DNA from: Mycobacteroides franklinii
Lineage (GTDB): Bacteria > Actinomycetota > Actinomycetes > Mycobacteriales > Mycobacteriaceae
Reading direction: 5' to 3'
Assembly (NCBI RefSeq): GCF_002013895.1
Contig: NZ_MAFQ01000006.1
Coordinates: forward strand, 124,001 to 188,000
DNA: 64,000 bases
Positions 43,352-56,258 of the stretch are shown here, piece by piece. The translations under genes were made by a program, and so were the position numbers. The notes beneath the pieces are model-generated. The model had not been told where the DNA came from. It worked only from the letters and a program-made list of their open reading frames with translations, and made no database searches. Position 1 is the first letter of the stretch; every line of letters starts with the position of its first letter.

Positions 43352-46300
43352 TCACTCCTTCGCCTCGGATACTGCGTCAGATGGCTCGGGTGTGGCATCC
43401 GGCGCAGCCGCGTCCGACTCAGCCCCGGCGGACTCCGCAGCGGGTTGTGCCTCCTGCGGCGCCGCCTCGGATTCCGCGTCGGGCAGCTGACCCACGAGGT
43501 ACTCGGCGAGCCCTCCGATGGTCGGGTAGTCGAAAACCGCCGTCGCGTTGATGGTGAACTTGCCGCCGAACTGGCTGTGCAGACGGTTGCGCAGTTCGAT
43601 CGCCATCAGCGAGTCCGTGCCCAGATCCAGGAACCGACTCGTCGCGGCCGGCGGCTGCGCCAGGCGCAGGAAGTTCTGCACCTCACGCTGAAGGAACTCG
43701 GTCACGAAACCGGCTCGTTGCGGCACCGGGATCTCCATCAGCTGCTTGAGCAGCTCGCTGTCGCCGGTCACCTCGCCGACGGCACTCGGCAACACCAAGT
43801 CCAGGATCGGCGGGCGAGAACTGCCCAGCACCTTGGCGGCCCGCTGCCAGTTCGCCTTGAGGATGGTGGCCTGACCGGTTCCGTTCGCGATCACCTCGGC
43901 AAGTGCCGCGAGCGCCGCCGACGGATCCAGCAGAATCAGACCCTGCGCACTGATGTTCGCGGTCGCCGCCTCCGAGGAGGCCATCCCGCCCTGACCCCAG
44001 GGACCGAAGTTGATACCCGTGGCCGGCAGACCTTGCGCCCGTCGCTGCGCGATGAGGCCGTCGAGCAGTGCATTGGCGGTCGCGTAGTTGGACTGACCGG
44101 GTGAACCGAACAGACTGGACACCGAGGAGGAGACGATGAAGAAGTCCAGCTCGTCGCCCTTGGTCAACCGATCCAGATACTCGGCACCGAAGGCCTTGGG
44201 CGCCAACGTCGTCCGGAACCGCTCCACGCTCTGCTGACCCAGTAGCGCATCATCGAGCACACCGGCCAAATGCGCGACACCGGCCAGCGGTGGCAGCTCG
44301 GCGCGGATCCGCTCCAGCAGCGTGGCAACCTCGGACTCCTCACCGACATCGGCGGTGAAGACGTGGATGCGGGTCTTGGAACGCTCGGTGATCTCCTCGA
44401 TCACCCGCTGCGCGTCGGTATCTGGCGCGCGCCTGCTGGTCAACACGATGTCACCGGCACCGAGCTGAGCCAGATAGCCCGCCGTGTGCAGACCGATCGC
44501 ACCGAGACCACCGGTGATCAGGTAGGTCCGATCCGGCCGCGGTGCAAGCGGATTCGGCATCTGGCAGACGATCTTGCCGATATGCCGGGCCTGCTGCATG
44601 CGCCGGAACGCCGCTCTAGCCTCCGTCAGCGGGTAGATCTCGGCAGGCAGTGGTGTCCACTCCCCCTTGGCCAGCCCCTCCGACACCTCGGTGAGCAAGG
44701 TGCGGATGCGGTCCGGCTCTTGGAACATCACCGTGTCCAACGCGACGATCTCGTAGGCGATATCGGGTCGAGCCTGCGCCATCTGCTCCGCAGTCCAGAT
44801 ATCGCGCTTGGCGATCTCGGCGAAACGGCCGTTCTTGCCGGTGGCTCGCAGCGTCGCCTCGATGAAGCCCTCACTGGTCAGGCTGTTGAGCACCACGTCC
44901 ACACCGGCACCGTCGGTGTCCGCCAGGATCTGATCGGCGAAATCGGTTGTGCGCGAATCGTAGACGTACTTGACACCGAGCTTGCGCAGGGTCGCCCGCT
45001 TGAAGGTGCTGGCCGTGGCGAACACCTCGGCCCCGAACTGTTGGGCCATCTGGATGGCCGCCAGCCCGACGCCACCGCTGGCAGCGTGGATCAGCACCTT
45101 GTCGCCCGGCTTGAGCTGCGCCCAGTCGAATGACAGCCGCACCGTCAGTGCGGCGGCGGGAATCGTGGCGGCCTCGACCCCACTGATCCCGTCCGGAATC
45201 GGTGCCAGGAACTGGGCCGGCACGTTGAACCGGCTGCCGAAGGCACCCTGCATGGAGCCGTAGACCCGCTGGCCCACTTCGACTCCGGTGGCACCCTCGC
45301 CCAATTGCGTGACGATACCGGCGAAGTCACCACCGATAGGTCCGGGGTCACCCGGGTACAGACCCAGCACGTTGAGCACGTCACGGAAGTTGAGGCCCGC
45401 GGCCTCTACCCGCACCTGCACGTAGCCCTCGTCCGGCGCCGGGACTTCCTTTTCGGTGATCCGCAGGTTGTCGATGGCACCGCGTTCGGTGGGCGCCAGC
45501 ACGTAATCGCTACCGCGCGGCACCGTCAGATGCCCGGTGCGCGACCACGGCAGCAATCGGGAAGCGAGCAGCTTGCCCTGCCGCACAGCGATTTCCGGCT
45601 CCGCCGGCTCGTGTCCGGGAGTGACCAACAGATTCACCAGCGCCTGCACGGCCTCGGGTGAGCCGTCACCGTCGACGAGCCTGGCGCGCAGCGCCGGTTC
45701 CTCGTTGATCGTGGTGCGCCCGAATCCCCACAGCGACGCCTGCACCGGATCGACCGGCTCGCCGGACTCGGTGGCCACGGCCCGCTCGGTGACGATCCAG
45801 AGACCATCCGGGAGCTTCACGCCGTTTTGGGAACCGTTCTGCACCGTGTGCACGGCACTGAGCAGGTTGGCGATCTCCGTTTCGAGGCGAGCGGCGGCAT
45901 CGGCCGTCGACTCCTGCGCACTCGGTCCGGCCGCGCGCCAGACGACACCGGAGAACGGCACACCGCGCCCCTTGGCCTGTTCCAGCACCTGCCCGAGCAG
46001 TTCCGAATCGGTCGTGCGGTCAAACGGGATGCAGCCCGGCACCTTGGCGGCAAGCTCGTCGAACCCGGCGATCAGCCAGGTGCCGCTTGCATTTTCGGCT
46101 TCGACTATGCCTTCTACAGAAGGCGGAACCGGAACCTCATGCCAGCCAAGGGTGTACAGCAGACGCGTGGCATCGCCACCGAGCCCGCGCAGCAGCGCCT
46201 CGCGCGGCGCACGCTTGACGGTGAACTCGCGAATCCCGCCCAGGTGACGGCCATCGCGATCCAGATAATCCAGATCGAAGACCTGCGTCTCGCTGTCCAG

Positions 46301-49300
46301 TGGGCTCTCGTGCCAGCGTGCCCGGCAGTAGAAGCGCCGAGGCATCTTCTCCTTCAACGTCACCTGTCCGTACCGCAGCGGCAGGAACAGATCGTTGACT
46401 CCCTGCTCGGCGGCGAGCAGGGCGGGGAATGCCGGGAAGGCGACACCGGTGCACAGGTCCATCAGGACCGGGTGCATCGGCTCGGAACCCAGCTGCTCGG
46501 CGAGCTCTTCGCCGACGAGGACATCGCCGATCGCCTCGCCCTCACCGAGCCACAACGACTTCAGAGAACCAGACCAGGTTGGGCCCCAAGCCAATTCCAG
46601 ATCGGCAAAGATCTCGAAGAGCTCCATCGGACGCATGCGTTCCATGCGCTCGATGGCCGCATCAACCGGCTCTACCGGCTCAGCAGTCTCAGACGTCGGC
46701 TCTGCGTCTTCACTGATCCCGGTGACGACGGTGCCTTCGGCGTTCAGCGACCAGTCGACATCGCGTTCACCGTAGGGACGGCTGTGCACCTGGAATGTGG
46801 ACCCGCTGCCATCCTCCAGCGGATGCAGTGTCAACTGCACCTCACGAGAGCTCTTCTCCGGCAAGATGATCGGCTCGTAGAAGAACACATCCTTGGCCCG
46901 TGCCGGAGTGCCGACCGCGGCCAGGGCCATCGCGGCATAGGTCGCGCCGGGGACGACGACGGTGCCGTAGATGACGTGGTCGGACAGCCACGGCTGCGAC
47001 CTGACCGACAACCGGCTGATGTACACGGAATCGCCGGACGCGAGGTCCTCGCCTCTGCCGAGGATGCCGGCAGATGCTCCGCCCCCGCCTTCGATGGCGG
47101 AACCGGACGACTTCGGCCAGAAGCGGCGGCGCTGGAATGGATAGGTCGGCAATTCCAACGTCCGGCGGGGCCGATGTTGCAGCGCGGCGAAATTGGGTCG
47201 ATGGCCGCCGACATATGCCGACCCAAGCGCTTCGGCGATCTGACGGCGGTCGTCAACACCCTTGCGCAGCGACACAATTGCCCGCGGAGCGGCCAGGTGC
47301 TCCGGCCAGACCTGCACCGCGGCACCGGTCAGCACCGGCTGCGGGCCGATCTCCATCAACACCGAGCATCCCAGCGCGGCGACGGTGCGCACGCTTTCCG
47401 CGAACTGCACCGGCTGGCGGGAATGCCGACGCCAGTACTGAGCGTCGATCGGGGTCTGCGCCGTCAGCACCGCACCCGTGCGGTTGCACACCAGCGGCAG
47501 CGTCGGGGTGGCGAACTGCACCTGCCCCGCGTACGACTCGAATTCGTCGAGGACCGGGTCCAACAACTCCGAGTGGAAGGCATGACTGGTCTCCAGCCAC
47601 GTGCAGCGAATCCCCTCTTCCTGGAATCGGGCGACCGCCTGCTCCAGGTCCTCGCCCGGACCCGAGAGCACGGTGTTCGGTCCGTTGTAGGCACCGACCG
47701 ACACGTGCGGGAACTCGCCGGCGACCTGCTCGACGTGCTTGGCGTCGCTGAACACCGCCACCATGCGCCCACCCGCGGGCAGGCTGCCGAACAACCGGCC
47801 GCGCTCGGCCATCAGTCGCGCGCCGTCCTCGATGCTGAACACTCCGGCCACGCATGCGGCCGCGTACTGGCCGACGCTGTGCCCCAGCACCACATCGGGC
47901 TCAATGCCCCATGACTGCCACAGCCGGGCCAGGCCCATCTCGACGGCGAAGATCGCGGGCTGCGCGAACGACGTGTGCCGCAACACCTTCCCTGCTTCGC
48001 CGCCGGTCTCGCGATCGGTGGCGAACATGACCTCGAGCAGCGGACGGTCCACGATGTCCTTGACTGCTTCCGCGCACCGCGTCACGGTCTCGGCGAAAAC
48101 CGGTTCTGCGTCGAACAACTCACGCGCCATGCCGGGGTACTGACTGCCTTGCCCGGTGAACAGCCATGCGGTTGTCGGGTGGTTCGTGTGCTCACCACGA
48201 ACGACACCCGGGCGCAGACGGTTCTGGACCAGCTCTGCCAGCCCCTCACGCGCGGCCTGTACCGAATCCACGACCAGCGCGGCGCGATGTTCGAAGTGCG
48301 ACCGACCGCGTCCGGCGGTAAGGCAGACATCGGCGAGGTCGACATCCGGATTGGCCGTCAGCCAGGACTCGTAACGCTGCGCCACCGCCAGGAGTGCCTC
48401 CGGTGACCGTGCGGACAGCGGGAGCACGCCCACCTGGGCGGCCTGAGATTCCGGCACGTCCGTGGTGTCGGCGTCACCCTCGAGCAACGCTGCCTGCGGC
48501 TGCGGTGCCTCCTCGATAAGTACGTGCGCGTTGGTACCGGTGAATCCGAAGGAACTCACCCCGGCGCGCCGCGGCCTGCCGGCCGCTTCCCACGGAATCG
48601 CCTTGTCCACCACCCGCACGGGCAGCGACTCCCACGGGATGTGCGGCGACGGATTGTCGAAGTGCAGGCTCTGCGGCAGCACCCCGTTCTGCAGTGACAG
48701 CACCACCTTGATGAGGCCTGCTGCGCCGGAGGCCGATTCGGTGTGACCGATATTGGATTTCACCGACCCCATCAGCAGCGGCCGGTCCGCATCGCGCGAA
48801 CCGCCATACGCTGCCGCGGCCGCCTGCACCTCAATCGGATCACCCAGCGGGGTGCCTGTTCCATGCGCCTCGAGGTAGTCGACATCGCCGCCAACCAGAC
48901 CGGCGCGCGCCAGCACGGTACCGATGAGCCGTTGCTGCGCACCACCATTGGGAACGGTCAACCCACTGGACGCACCGTCCTGGTTCACCGCGCTGCCAGG
49001 AATCACCGCGAGGACCCGGTCGCCATCGCGCTCGGCATCGCTCAATCGCTTGAGCACCAGAATTCCGCAGCCTTCGCTACGCACGTAGCCGTCGGCGGAG
49101 GAGTCAAAGGTCTTGCAGCGCCCGACGGGCGACAACATCCTGGCGCGTGAAGCGGCGATGGTCGTCACCGGACTCAACAGCACGTTCACACCGCCGGCCA
49201 GCGCCAAATCGCAATCACCGGAATGCAGGGCCTGGACGGCCTGATGCACGGCAACCAACGCCGAGCTGCACGCGGTATCGACCGCGACCGCCGGTCCCTC

Positions 49301-52300
49301 GAATCCCATCGCGAAGGCAACGCGCCCGGAGATCGCGTTGAGTGCGTTGCCGGTGATGAAGTAGGGCTCGATCTTGTCGATCGATTCCGACGAGAGCAGG
49401 TGGGCGTATTCGTTGGCGCCCACCCCGGCGAAGATGCCGGTTCGGCTGCCGCGCAATGCGGCCGGCGCGTATCCGGCTCTTTCCAGGCCCTCCCATACGG
49501 TTTCGAGCATCAGTCGCTGCTGCGGCTCGATCCAGACTGCTTCACGTGGGGAGATGCCGAAGAACTCCGGATCGAATCCGTCGATGCCGTCGAGGAATCC
49601 GCCGAAACGCGTGTACGTCTTACCGGCGACCTCCGGATCCGGGTCGTAGAACTCGTCGATATCGAAGCGGTCCTCGGGGACTTCCCTGATCACATCGACG
49701 CCGCCGGACAGCACCTCCCAGAAGGCCTCCGGATCGGGTGCACCGGGGAACCGGCAGGACACCGCGACGATCGCGATCGGCTCGTCGGTGCGTGTTGTCG
49801 CTGCCGTCCGTTGCGGCGCCGACTTGGCCTGCTCATTGAGGCCGAGCACGTCACCGAGCAGATAGTCGGCAACATCGGAGATGCGGGGATGATCCATCAC
49901 CAGGGTGACCGGAATCTCCTTGCCCACACCCTGTTCCATGCGACGCCGCAGTTCGACGGCCATCAGCGAATCCATGCCGAGGTCGAAGAATCCCGCGTCC
50001 TCGCGGATCTCGGACACGTCCACGCGAGTCACCTCGGCGACCGAGTCACGCAAGTAGTCGGTCAGCAGCTTCTTGCGCTGCTGAACGGGAGCGTTCGTGA
50101 GTCGCTCGACCAACTGCGTCGTGCCCGACTGCGTACCCGTGGCCGACGCAGCGAGATGCGACGGTACCTCTCGCTCCAACTCGGCCAGGAATGCTCGCCT
50201 CCCCGCCTGCTGGTAGAGCGGCAGGAAGCGGGCCCAGTCGATACGCGCAACGACACCCTGTGCCCCACCGTTCGATGAAGAAGCCGCCACGATGTCGGCC
50301 AGACCGGCCAGTGCATCGGCAGGCGACAACGTCTTAATCCCGCGCTGCTCCAGTCGCGCACGGGATTCCGCGTCAGCCATGCCCGCCGACCAGGGACCGA
50401 AGTTGACGCTGGTTCCGGCGATACCCTGCTCGCGCAGACGCCAGGCCAGCCCGTCGAGGAAGGCATTCGCCGCGCTGTAGGCGGTCTGACCGTAACCACC
50501 CCACACCGAGGCGATGGAGGAGGTGTTGATGAAGAAGTCAAGCTTCAGGCCAGCCGCGGCTTCACTCAAATGCCAAGCGCCCCAAACCTTACCGGCGAAG
50601 ACGCGGTCCAGTTCGGCTTGCTGAGATGGACCATCGAGGTCGCTCAGCGGGGTGGTGCCGATCTCGCCCGCAGCGTGAACGATGCCCGCCAATGGCGGCA
50701 GCTCGGCCTGCACACCCGCCAACAGACGTGCGACATCGTGCGCGTCGGCGACATCGGCGGTGACGACCCGGACATCGCAGCCGTGCTGGGCGCCGAGGGC
50801 GTCGATGCGCTGCTGCGCGGACTCACTGGGCTCGCGCCGGCTCGTCAGCACCAGATGCTTGGCACCACGACCGGCCAGGTACCCGGCGATCTCAAGCCCG
50901 ATAGAGCCCAGCCCGCCGGTAACCAAATATGTTGCATCGCTGCGCACTTCCAGCGGCTTGCCGCTTGGCGCTTCCTCCCGCCGAACCAGTCGGGGAACGT
51001 AGACCCCTTGACCGCGCAGTGCGATCTGGTCTTCCCTGGCGGCCGCGTCGCCCGATACGGAGACCCGGCTGATGAACTGCGACCATTCGTCGGCACTGGC
51101 ATCGGACAGGTCGGCGAGTCCGCCCCATACCTGCGGAAGTTCCAGTGCCGCAGCGCGACCGAATCCCCACAGCGCAGTCTGCTCCGGAGCCACGGTGTCC
51201 GTGTCGGTGGTGCGCTGCGCACCCTGGGTAACCACCCAGATGGGCGCGCGCAGTTCCGCGGCAGCCGCGCCGCGGAAGAGCCGCCGTGTTCCGTTCAGAA
51301 TCTGGTGCTGGATCCGCAGCAAGGACTGCGTCGAAGAACTTGCCTTGCCGCCATCCAGGGCCGCGACATGCACAATGCGTAGCGTCTGCCCCTGCTCCGA
51401 GGCACCCGATGCCGCCGCGCGCAGCGCCTCCACCAGCTGCGCCTCGTCGGCGTCCGATACCGGCAATGCGAGGGTCTGGTGCTGCTGTCCGCGCGCGCTC
51501 AGCACGTCGGCCAACCGCTGAGCCGCGCCCGCCGCATCGCCGACCAGGAGCCAGGTGACGCTGCCGGCCGCTTCCGAACCGGACAGCGGTGTCGGCGACT
51601 TCTCCCAGCGGAATTGGTAGCGGTCGTCCGCGATGGACTGGGTGTTTCGCTGCTGGTTATGTTGTGCCGCAAGCTTTGTCAGCACAGTCAGGGTCTGCTG
51701 GTCGCCACCGGCTCCGCCGAGTAGGTTCGCGAGTTCCTCGATCTTCCCGTCCTCGAGCAGCCGGACGGCTTGGGTGCGCGGACCACTGGTGTTCTGTTGC
51801 TGATTGGGGCTATCCCGATTGTCGCGATACCAGTACTGGCGATGCTCGAACGGATAGGTGGGTAGGTCGAGCTTTTGTGCGTGCCCATGCTGGAAGGCGC
51901 CGAATTTGGGCAGGTAGCCCAACACGTACGCGTCGGCGGCAGCCTCGGTGATCTGCCGGTGGTCCGCGGTGTTCCGGCGCAGGGATGCGATCGCCCGCGG
52001 AGCGGTGGCCGGGTCCGGCCATGCGCGCAGGGCTGCTGCGGTGAGCACCGGCTGCGGGCCGATCTCGAGCAGCACCTTGCAGTTCATGTCGGCGAGCGTG
52101 CGCACACTCTTGGCGAATTCCACCGGCTGACGCGCGTGGCGACGCCAGTAGGCGCCATCGAGTTTCACGCTTCTACCCAGCGCGGTGCCGGTCCGATTGT
52201 CGATCAGAATCCGTTGCGGGGTCTTGTAATTGAACTGACTCGCGTAGGACTCGAACTCGTCCAGGATCGGGTCCAGCAGTGCCGAGTGGAACGCGTGACT

Positions 52301-54505
52301 GGTCTCCAGAAAATCGCAGCGGATACCGTCGGCCACCAGGCGCGCCACCGCCTTCTCCAAATCCTGTGCAGGACCCGACAATACGGTGTTAGCACCGTTG
52401 TAGGCAGCTACCGACAGACTGGGAAACTCGTCCGTCAGGCTCTCGGCGCGTACGGCGTCGGTGAACACCGCGGCCATCCGGCCACCCGCAGGCAAGCTGC
52501 CGAACAGTCGGCCGCGCTCGGCGATCAGCCGCGCACCGTCCTCGAGACTGAACACGTCCGCAACACAGGCCGCCGAATACTGGCCGACGCTGTGCCCCAG
52601 CACCACGTCGGGCTCGAATCCCCACGACTGCCAGAGCCGGGCCAGACCCATCTCCACTGCGAACAAGGCGGGCTGGGCGTATGACGTCTGCCGCAACGTC
52701 TCCTCGGCCTCGGGTCCATCCGTATCGAAAATAACATCCAGCAAAGGCTTTTCGAGAACGTCGGCCACGGCAGCGGCGCACCGATCCACAGTTTCAGCGA
52801 ATACGGGCTCGGTGTCGTACAACTCTCGGGCCATGCCGGGGTACTGGCTACCCTGACCGGTGAACAGCCAGGCCGTCTTCGGCGTGTCATGCGATTCTCC
52901 ACGCCCCAACCCGGGCGCGGGGCGATCGTCTGCGACGGCACCGAGCAACTCGACGGCGGCTTCGCGCGAATTCACCACCAACGCGGCGCGGTGCTCCAAA
53001 TGCGCTCGTCCCACTCCGGCGGTGAGGCACAGATCGGCCAACGTGGCCTCGGGGTGCTCGCTCAACCAGTTGCGGTATCGATCAGCGATCTGCACCAACG
53101 CCGCGGGCGTACGTGCCGAAAGCGGCAGGATGCTGTATTTCCGACCGCCGGTGACGGCGGGCGCATCGACAGATTCCGGAGTCGCGGCCGGAGCTTCTTC
53201 CAGGATGACGTGCGCGTTGGTGCCGGCGAATCCGAACGAGCTGACACCCGCGATACGTGGCCGCCCGTTGCGTTCCCAGGGAGTGGCCTCCTTGACGATC
53301 TCCACCGGCAGCCGGTCCCACGGGATGTGCGGCGACGGGTTCTCGAAGTTGCGGTGTTGCGGCAGTAGCTCGTTCTCGAGCGACAGGATGACCTTGATGA
53401 CACCCGCGATACCCGCGGCCGCCTCCAGATGCCCGATGTTCGTTTTCGCCGAACCGATCAACAGCGGATCGTTCGCCTCGCGGCCGATGCCGTACGCAGC
53501 GCCGGCGGCCTGCGCTTCGATCGGGTCGCCCAGCGATGTCCCCGTGCCGTGCGCCTCCAGGTATCCGACCTCGCTTGGTGTGACACCCGCACGCTTGAGC
53601 GCATCGGCGATAACACGCTGCTGAGCAATGCCGTTGGGCACCGTCAACCCGCCCGATGCGCCATCCTGGTTAATCGCACTGCCGCGAATAACGGCGCGGA
53701 TCCGATCGCCGTCACGGATGGCATCCTCAAGTCGCTTGATGACGATGACGCCGGAACCCTCGCCGCGCACGTAGCCATCGGCTGCCGCGTCGAAGGTCTT
53801 GCACTTACCGTCGGGCGCGAGCATGTGCGCGTGCGAGAAGGTGATCATCGTCGCCGGTGTCAGCAGGACATTCGCCCCACCCGCCAGCGCAAGATCGCAC
53901 TCGCCGAGCTGAAGTGCTTGGCACGCTTGATGAATTGCTACCAGCGACGAGCTGCACGCAGTATCGACGGCAACCGACGGACCCTGCAGCCCCAGCCGGT
54001 AGCTGATCCGGCCAGCCGCCGCGGCATTCGATGTACCGATGGCCATATAGGCCTCGATCTCGGGATACGTCAGCTCGTCGGACGCCATCCCAAGGTAGTC
54101 GTGAGTAGCCAGGCCGACGAATACACCGCTATTAGTCTCAGCCAAATCCGTTGGGGCGATTCCGGAATGCTCCACCGCGCGCCACGCAGTCTCCAGCAAA
54201 AGCCGGTGCTGCGGATCCATCAGCCTGACCTCACGCGTCGACATACCGAAGAACGGCGCGTCAAATCCCGTCACATCGTCGACGAACCCGGCGCGCCGGG
54301 TGACGACCTTGCCGGGAGCACCCGGCTCCGGATCGAAGAATTCGTCGGCATCCCACCGGTCGGCGGGCACTTCGGATATCGCGTCCCGGCCCTCTCGCAA
54401 CACATCCCAAAATTCGTCCGCGTCCGCAGCCCCGGGAAAGCGTGCCGCATAACCGATGATGGCAAAGCGTGGGGTTGATTCGATCGGTGTATCAGCGGAT
54501 TGCAT
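43352..54505 (-). CDS. pks: Two-module type I polyketide synthase of the trehalose polyphleate locus
   Basis: 3,717 residues from ATG 54505, with AAGGAGG seven bases upstream. Module 1: ketosynthase (DTACSSS, Cys near 183), acyltransferase (GHSVG near 635, HAFH near 738), ketoreductase (VTGGLGSIG near 1198), ACP (LGMDSLM near 1511). Module 2: ketosynthase (Cys near 1745), acyltransferase (GHSVG near 2208, HAFH near 2308), dehydratase ([12 protein letters not shown] near 2508), enoylreductase ([10 protein letters not shown] near 3143), ketoreductase (near 3333), ACP (LGTDSLM near 3632). HAFH in both acyltransferases indicates malonyl-CoA. Module 1 lacks dehydratase and enoylreductase domains, and there is no thioesterase; an acidic Ala-rich tail ends the protein. 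Order and neighbours match the Pks that makes polyunsaturated phleic acids. Confidence 0.95.
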   Translation of the reverse strand: MQSADTPIESTPRFAIIGYAARFPGAADADEFWDVLREGRDAISEVPADRWDADEFFDPEPGAPGKVVTRRAGFVDDVTGFDAPFFGMSTREVRLMDPQHRLLLETAWRAVEHSGIAPTDLAETNSGVFVGLATHDYLGMASDELTYPEIEAYMAIGTSNAAAAGRISYRLGLQGPSVAVDTACSSSLVAIHQACQALQLGECDLALAGGANVLLTPATMITFSHAHMLAPDGKCKTFDAAADGYVRGEGSGVIVIKRLEDAIRDGDRIRAVIRGSAINQDGASGGLTVPNGIAQQRVIADALKRAGVTPSEVGYLEAHGTGTSLGDPIEAQAAGAAYGIGREANDPLLIGSAKTNIGHLEAAAGIAGVIKVILSLENELLPQHRNFENPSPHIPWDRLPVEIVKEATPWERNGRPRIAGVSSFGFAGTNAHVILEEAPAATPESVDAPAVTGGRKYSILPLSARTPAALVQIADRYRNWLSEHPEATLADLCLTAGVGRAHLEHRAALVVNSREAAVELLGAVADDRPAPGLGRGESHDTPKTAWLFTGQGSQYPGMARELYDTEPVFAETVDRCAAAVADVLEKPLLDVIFDTDGPEAEETLRQTSYAQPALFAVEMGLARLWQSWGFEPDVVLGHSVGQYSAACVADVFSLEDGARLIAERGRLFGSLPAGGRMAAVFTDAVRAESLTDEFPSLSVAAYNGANTVLSGPAQDLEKAVARLVADGIRCDFLETSHAFHSALLDPILDEFESYASQFNYKTPQRILIDNRTGTALGRSVKLDGAYWRRHARQPVEFAKSVRTLADMNCKVLLEIGPQPVLTAAALRAWPDPATAPRAIASLRRNTADHRQITEAAADAYVLGYLPKFGAFQHGHAQKLDLPTYPFEHRQYWYRDNRDSPNQQQNTSGPRTQAVRLLEDGKIEELANLLGGAGGDQQTLTVLTKLAAQHNQQRNTQSIADDRYQFRWEKSPTPLSGSEAAGSVTWLLVGDAAGAAQRLADVLSARGQQHQTLALPVSDADEAQLVEALRAAASGASEQGQTLRIVHVAALDGGKASSSTQSLLRIQHQILNGTRRLFRGAAAAELRAPIWVVTQGAQRTTDTDTVAPEQTALWGFGRAAALELPQVWGGLADLSDASADEWSQFISRVSVSGDAAAREDQIALRGQGVYVPRLVRREEAPSGKPLEVRSDATYLVTGGLGSIGLEIAGYLAGRGAKHLVLTSRREPSESAQQRIDALGAQHGCDVRVVTADVADAHDVARLLAGVQAELPPLAGIVHAAGEIGTTPLSDLDGPSQQAELDRVFAGKVWGAWHLSEAAAGLKLDFFINTSSIASVWGGYGQTAYSAANAFLDGLAWRLREQGIAGTSVNFGPWSAGMADAESRARLEQRGIKTLSPADALAGLADIVAASSSNGGAQGVVARIDWARFLPLYQQAGRRAFLAELEREVPSHLAASATGTQSGTTQLVERLTNAPVQQRKKLLTDYLRDSVAEVTRVDVSEIREDAGFFDLGMDSLMAVELRRRMEQGVGKEIPVTLVMDHPRISDVADYLLGDVLGLNEQAKSAPQRTAATTRTDEPIAIVAVSCRFPGAPDPEAFWEVLSGGVDVIREVPEDRFDIDEFYDPDPEVAGKTYTRFGGFLDGIDGFDPEFFGISPREAVWIEPQQRLMLETVWEGLERAGYAPAALRGSRTGIFAGVGANEYAHLLSSESIDKIEPYFITGNALNAISGRVAFAMGFEGPAVAVDTACSSALVAVHQAVQALHSGDCDLALAGGVNVLLSPVTTIAASRARMLSPVGRCKTFDSSADGYVRSEGCGILVLKRLSDAERDGDRVLAVIPGSAVNQDGASSGLTVPNGGAQQRLIGTVLARAGLVGGDVDYLEAHGTGTPLGDPIEVQAAAAAYGGSRDADRPLLMGSVKSNIGHTESASGAAGLIKVVLSLQNGVLPQSLHFDNPSPHIPWESLPVRVVDKAIPWEAAGRPRRAGVSSFGFTGTNAHVLIEEAPQPQAALLEGDADTTDVPESQAAQVGVLPLSARSPEALLAVAQRYESWLTANPDVDLADVCLTAGRGRSHFEHRAALVVDSVQAAREGLAELVQNRLRPGVVRGEHTNHPTTAWLFTGQGSQYPGMARELFDAEPVFAETVTRCAEAVKDIVDRPLLEVMFATDRETGGEAGKVLRHTSFAQPAIFAVEMGLARLWQSWGIEPDVVLGHSVGQYAAACVAGVFSIEDGARLMAERGRLFGSLPAGGRMVAVFSDAKHVEQVAGEFPHVSVGAYNGPNTVLSGPGEDLEQAVARFQEEGIRCTWLETSHAFHSELLDPVLDEFESYAGQVQFATPTLPLVCNRTGAVLTAQTPIDAQYWRRHSRQPVQFAESVRTVAALGCSVLMEIGPQPVLTGAAVQVWPEHLAAPRAIVSLRKGVDDRRQIAEALGSAYVGGHRPNFAALQHRPRRTLELPTYPFQRRRFWPKSSGSAIEGGGGASAGILGRGEDLASGDSVYISRLSVRSQPWLSDHVIYGTVVVPGATYAAMALAAVGTPARAKDVFFYEPIILPEKSSREVQLTLHPLEDGSGSTFQVHSRPYGERDVDWSLNAEGTVVTGISEDAEPTSETAEPVEPVDAAIERMERMRPMELFEIFADLELAWGPTWSGSLKSLWLGEGEAIGDVLVGEELAEQLGSEPMHPVLMDLCTGVAFPAFPALLAAEQGVNDLFLPLRYGQVTLKEKMPRRFYCRARWHESPLDSETQVFDLDYLDRDGRHLGGIREFTVKRAPREALLRGLGGDATRLLYTLGWHEVPVPPSVEGIVEAENASGTWLIAGFDELAAKVPGCIPFDRTTDSELLGQVLEQAKGRGVPFSGVVWRAAGPSAQESTADAAARLETEIANLLSAVHTVQNGSQNGVKLPDGLWIVTERAVATESGEPVDPVQASLWGFGRTTINEEPALRARLVDGDGSPEAVQALVNLLVTPGHEPAEPEIAVRQGKLLASRLLPWSRTGHLTVPRGSDYVLAPTERGAIDNLRITEKEVPAPDEGYVQVRVEAAGLNFRDVLNVLGLYPGDPGPIGGDFAGIVTQLGEGATGVEVGQRVYGSMQGAFGSRFNVPAQFLAPIPDGISGVEAATIPAAALTVRLSFDWAQLKPGDKVLIHAASGGVGLAAIQMAQQFGAEVFATASTFKRATLRKLGVKYVYDSRTTDFADQILADTDGAGVDVVLNSLTSEGFIEATLRATGKNGRFAEIAKRDIWTAEQMAQARPDIAYEIVALDTVMFQEPDRIRTLLTEVSEGLAKGEWTPLPAEIYPLTEARAAFRRMQQARHIGKIVCQMPNPLAPRPDRTYLITGGLGAIGLHTAGYLAQLGAGDIVLTSRRAPDTDAQRVIEEITERSKTRIHVFTADVGEESEVATLLERIRAELPPLAGVAHLAGVLDDALLGQQSVERFRTTLAPKAFGAEYLDRLTKGDELDFFIVSSSVSSLFGSPGQSNYATANALLDGLIAQRRAQGLPATGINFGPWGQGGMASSEAATANISAQGLILLDPSAALAALAEVIANGTGQATILKANWQRAAKVLGSSRPPILDLVLPSAVGEVTGDSELLKQLMEIPVPQRAGFVTEFLQREVQNFLRLAQPPAATSRFLDLGTDSLMAIELRNRLHSQFGGKFTINATAVFDYPTIGGLAEYLVGQLPDAESEAAPQEAQPAAESAGAESDAAAPDATPEPSDAVSEAKE

Positions 54506-54804
54506 GCTGTGGCCTCCTTGCGTCGGCGGGTGAGAGAGTGGTCCTCGACGTCTTCGGGCGAGCATGTGACTCGGGACATCGACGGGTGCGAACGCGACTC
54601 TAGCCGAACAAGTATCGTGCGCACTGTTGTTCCCAAATTTCATAGTTCCTAGGACAGTCAGTTCTAGTTATTACCGGTATGCCATGTGGCGCATGGGGTT
54701 TCCGGGGTTCGGTTGACTGGCGACCATGCCGCCAAACCGAGGGTATGTTGGGCCAGCGATGAGACATGCCGGAGCGGGGCCGGCCGAGCGAGAGGGACGG
54801 CGTT
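54506..54804. promoter_or_regulatory. Divergent pks / papA3 control region
   Basis: No gene is seen in these 299 bases. For papA3, TATGTT (54744-54749) is a plausible -10, giving a leader of about 50 bases. For pks, TAGAGT on the minus strand (54602-54597) is a plausible -10 with a leader of about 85 bases. Neither has a clear -35. A central AT-richer patch has a direct repeat AGTTCCTAG (54644-54652) and AGTTCTAG (54660-54667), about 16 bp apart, a possible shared regulator site. Confidence 0.4.
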
Positions 54805-56226
54805 TTGCGCATTGGCACGATAACGGTTGGGGCACTTGATGAATGGACGTTGAGTCCGGGCTCGGTCACCTCCTGGCACCCCACCCCGACAGCCGCCGAG
54901 AAAGCCCGGCAGGCTCCTGTGAGTTCGGTGCCAGTCAGCTACATGCAGACCCAGCATCTTCGTAATTACTACGAACGCAACACCGCCGGACAGAACTTTT
55001 CCCGCCAGATCATCGCCAGCTGTGACGTTCCTGGGAATTGTGACATCGCCGCTATGGACCATGCCCTGAACACCTATCTGCGCCGGCATGACACCTTCCG
55101 CAGCTGGTTCGAGCGCACCGACGATGGAGAGTTCATCAGGCACTCCATCGGCGATCCCGGTGAGATCGAATTCGCGCCTGTAACGCAAGGGCATATGTCT
55201 GTCGATGAGATACGTAGTCATGTCATCGACATACCGAGTCCACTGGAATGGGGGTGCTTCACCTTTGGAATCATCCAGAGCGAGAACCACTTCACGTTCT
55301 TCGCCGCCATGGATCACGTGCACGGCGACGCGACGTTGATCGGCACCACCATGATGGAAGCCAACGGAATGTACTCCGCGTTGAGCGGAGGTGGCCAGCC
55401 CCTCACGCTTCCCGATGCCGGCAGCTTCGATGACTTCTGTACTCGCGAAAGGGAATTCACGTCGGCGTTGACCCTGGACTCGCCGGGCGTACAGGCGTGG
55501 GTCGACTTTGCCGAGAACAACAACGGAACCTTCCCCGAGTTCCCGCTTCCGCTGGGTAACCCGTCGGAGTCCACCAACAGCACCATGACCTCATTGCTCC
55601 TGCTGGACCCGGAGCAGACGGATCGCTACGACTCCGCCTGTTCGGCAGCCGGCGCACGATTTGTCGGCGGGTTGTTCGCCTGCCTGGGTCTGGTCGAGCA
55701 CGAATTCACCGGGGCGCTCACGTATTACGGGCTGACCCCGAGAGATTCCCGCACAGCTAGCGACAACTTCATGACGCAAGGCTGGTTTACCGGGCTGATC
55801 CCGATCACCGTCCCGATCGCGGCAACCTCATTCAACGACGCCGCCTACGCAGCGCAGACCGCTTTCGATTCCAGCCTGGACATGGCCCGAGTGCCGTACT
55901 ACCGGGTGCTGGAACTGGCGCCGTGGTTGAAATGGCCGCAGCCGAACTTTCCGGTGTCGAACTTCTTCCACGGTGGCGCCGCGCCGCTCAACGCGATCCT
56001 CGCGGCGGGCGAGCTGGGCCTGGCCAACAACATCGGGATATACCCGGACGGCCGGTTCTCCTACCAGCTGACCATCTACATATTCCGGTACGGCGAGGGC
56101 ACGGCGATGGCGATCATGCATCCCGACAATCCGATCGCCGAAAAGTCAGCCCTGCGCTACATGGAGGCAATGAAGTCGGTGTGCGTGCGCGTCGCTGACA
56201 CCGGCCACTGGGGACGCGTCGCGTAG
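54805..56226 (+). CDS. papA3: PapA3-type acyltransferase
   Basis: 473 residues of the polyketide-associated protein family. The catalytic HxxxD motif is His171-Asp175 in MDHVHGD. The N-terminus (RIGTITVGALDEW...SWHPT) and segments such as RRHDTFRSWF, RHSIGDP, NNGTFPEFPLPLG and TQGWFTGLIPITVP closely resemble M. tuberculosis PapA3, which acylates trehalose. In the TPP pathway its counterpart makes the diacyltrehalose precursor in the cytoplasm. I start at TTG 54805 because AGAGGGA lies just upstream and MRIG is the family opening; ATG 54766 adds 13 unmatched residues. It is first in the operon with mmpL10, the PE-domain gene and fadD23. Confidence 0.93.
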   Translation: MRIGTITVGALDEWTLSPGSVTSWHPTPTAAEKARQAPVSSVPVSYMQTQHLRNYYERNTAGQNFSRQIIASCDVPGNCDIAAMDHALNTYLRRHDTFRSWFERTDDGEFIRHSIGDPGEIEFAPVTQGHMSVDEIRSHVIDIPSPLEWGCFTFGIIQSENHFTFFAAMDHVHGDATLIGTTMMEANGMYSALSGGGQPLTLPDAGSFDDFCTREREFTSALTLDSPGVQAWVDFAENNNGTFPEFPLPLGNPSESTNSTMTSLLLLDPEQTDRYDSACSAAGARFVGGLFACLGLVEHEFTGALTYYGLTPRDSRTASDNFMTQGWFTGLIPITVPIAATSFNDAAYAAQTAFDSSLDMARVPYYRVLELAPWLKWPQPNFPVSNFFHGGAAPLNAILAAGELGLANNIGIYPDGRFSYQLTIYIFRYGEGTAMAIMHPDNPIAEKSALRYMEAMKSVCVRVADTGHWGRVA

Positions 56227-56258
56227 CTTGGCGACATCAGAGTGATGGTGAGGAACAT

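Noticed and set aside
54664..55323. Minus-strand open frame of 219 codons overlapping the start of papA3
   Set aside because: It lies antisense to a clear PapA3 protein and across the pks/papA3 promoter, with no family match.
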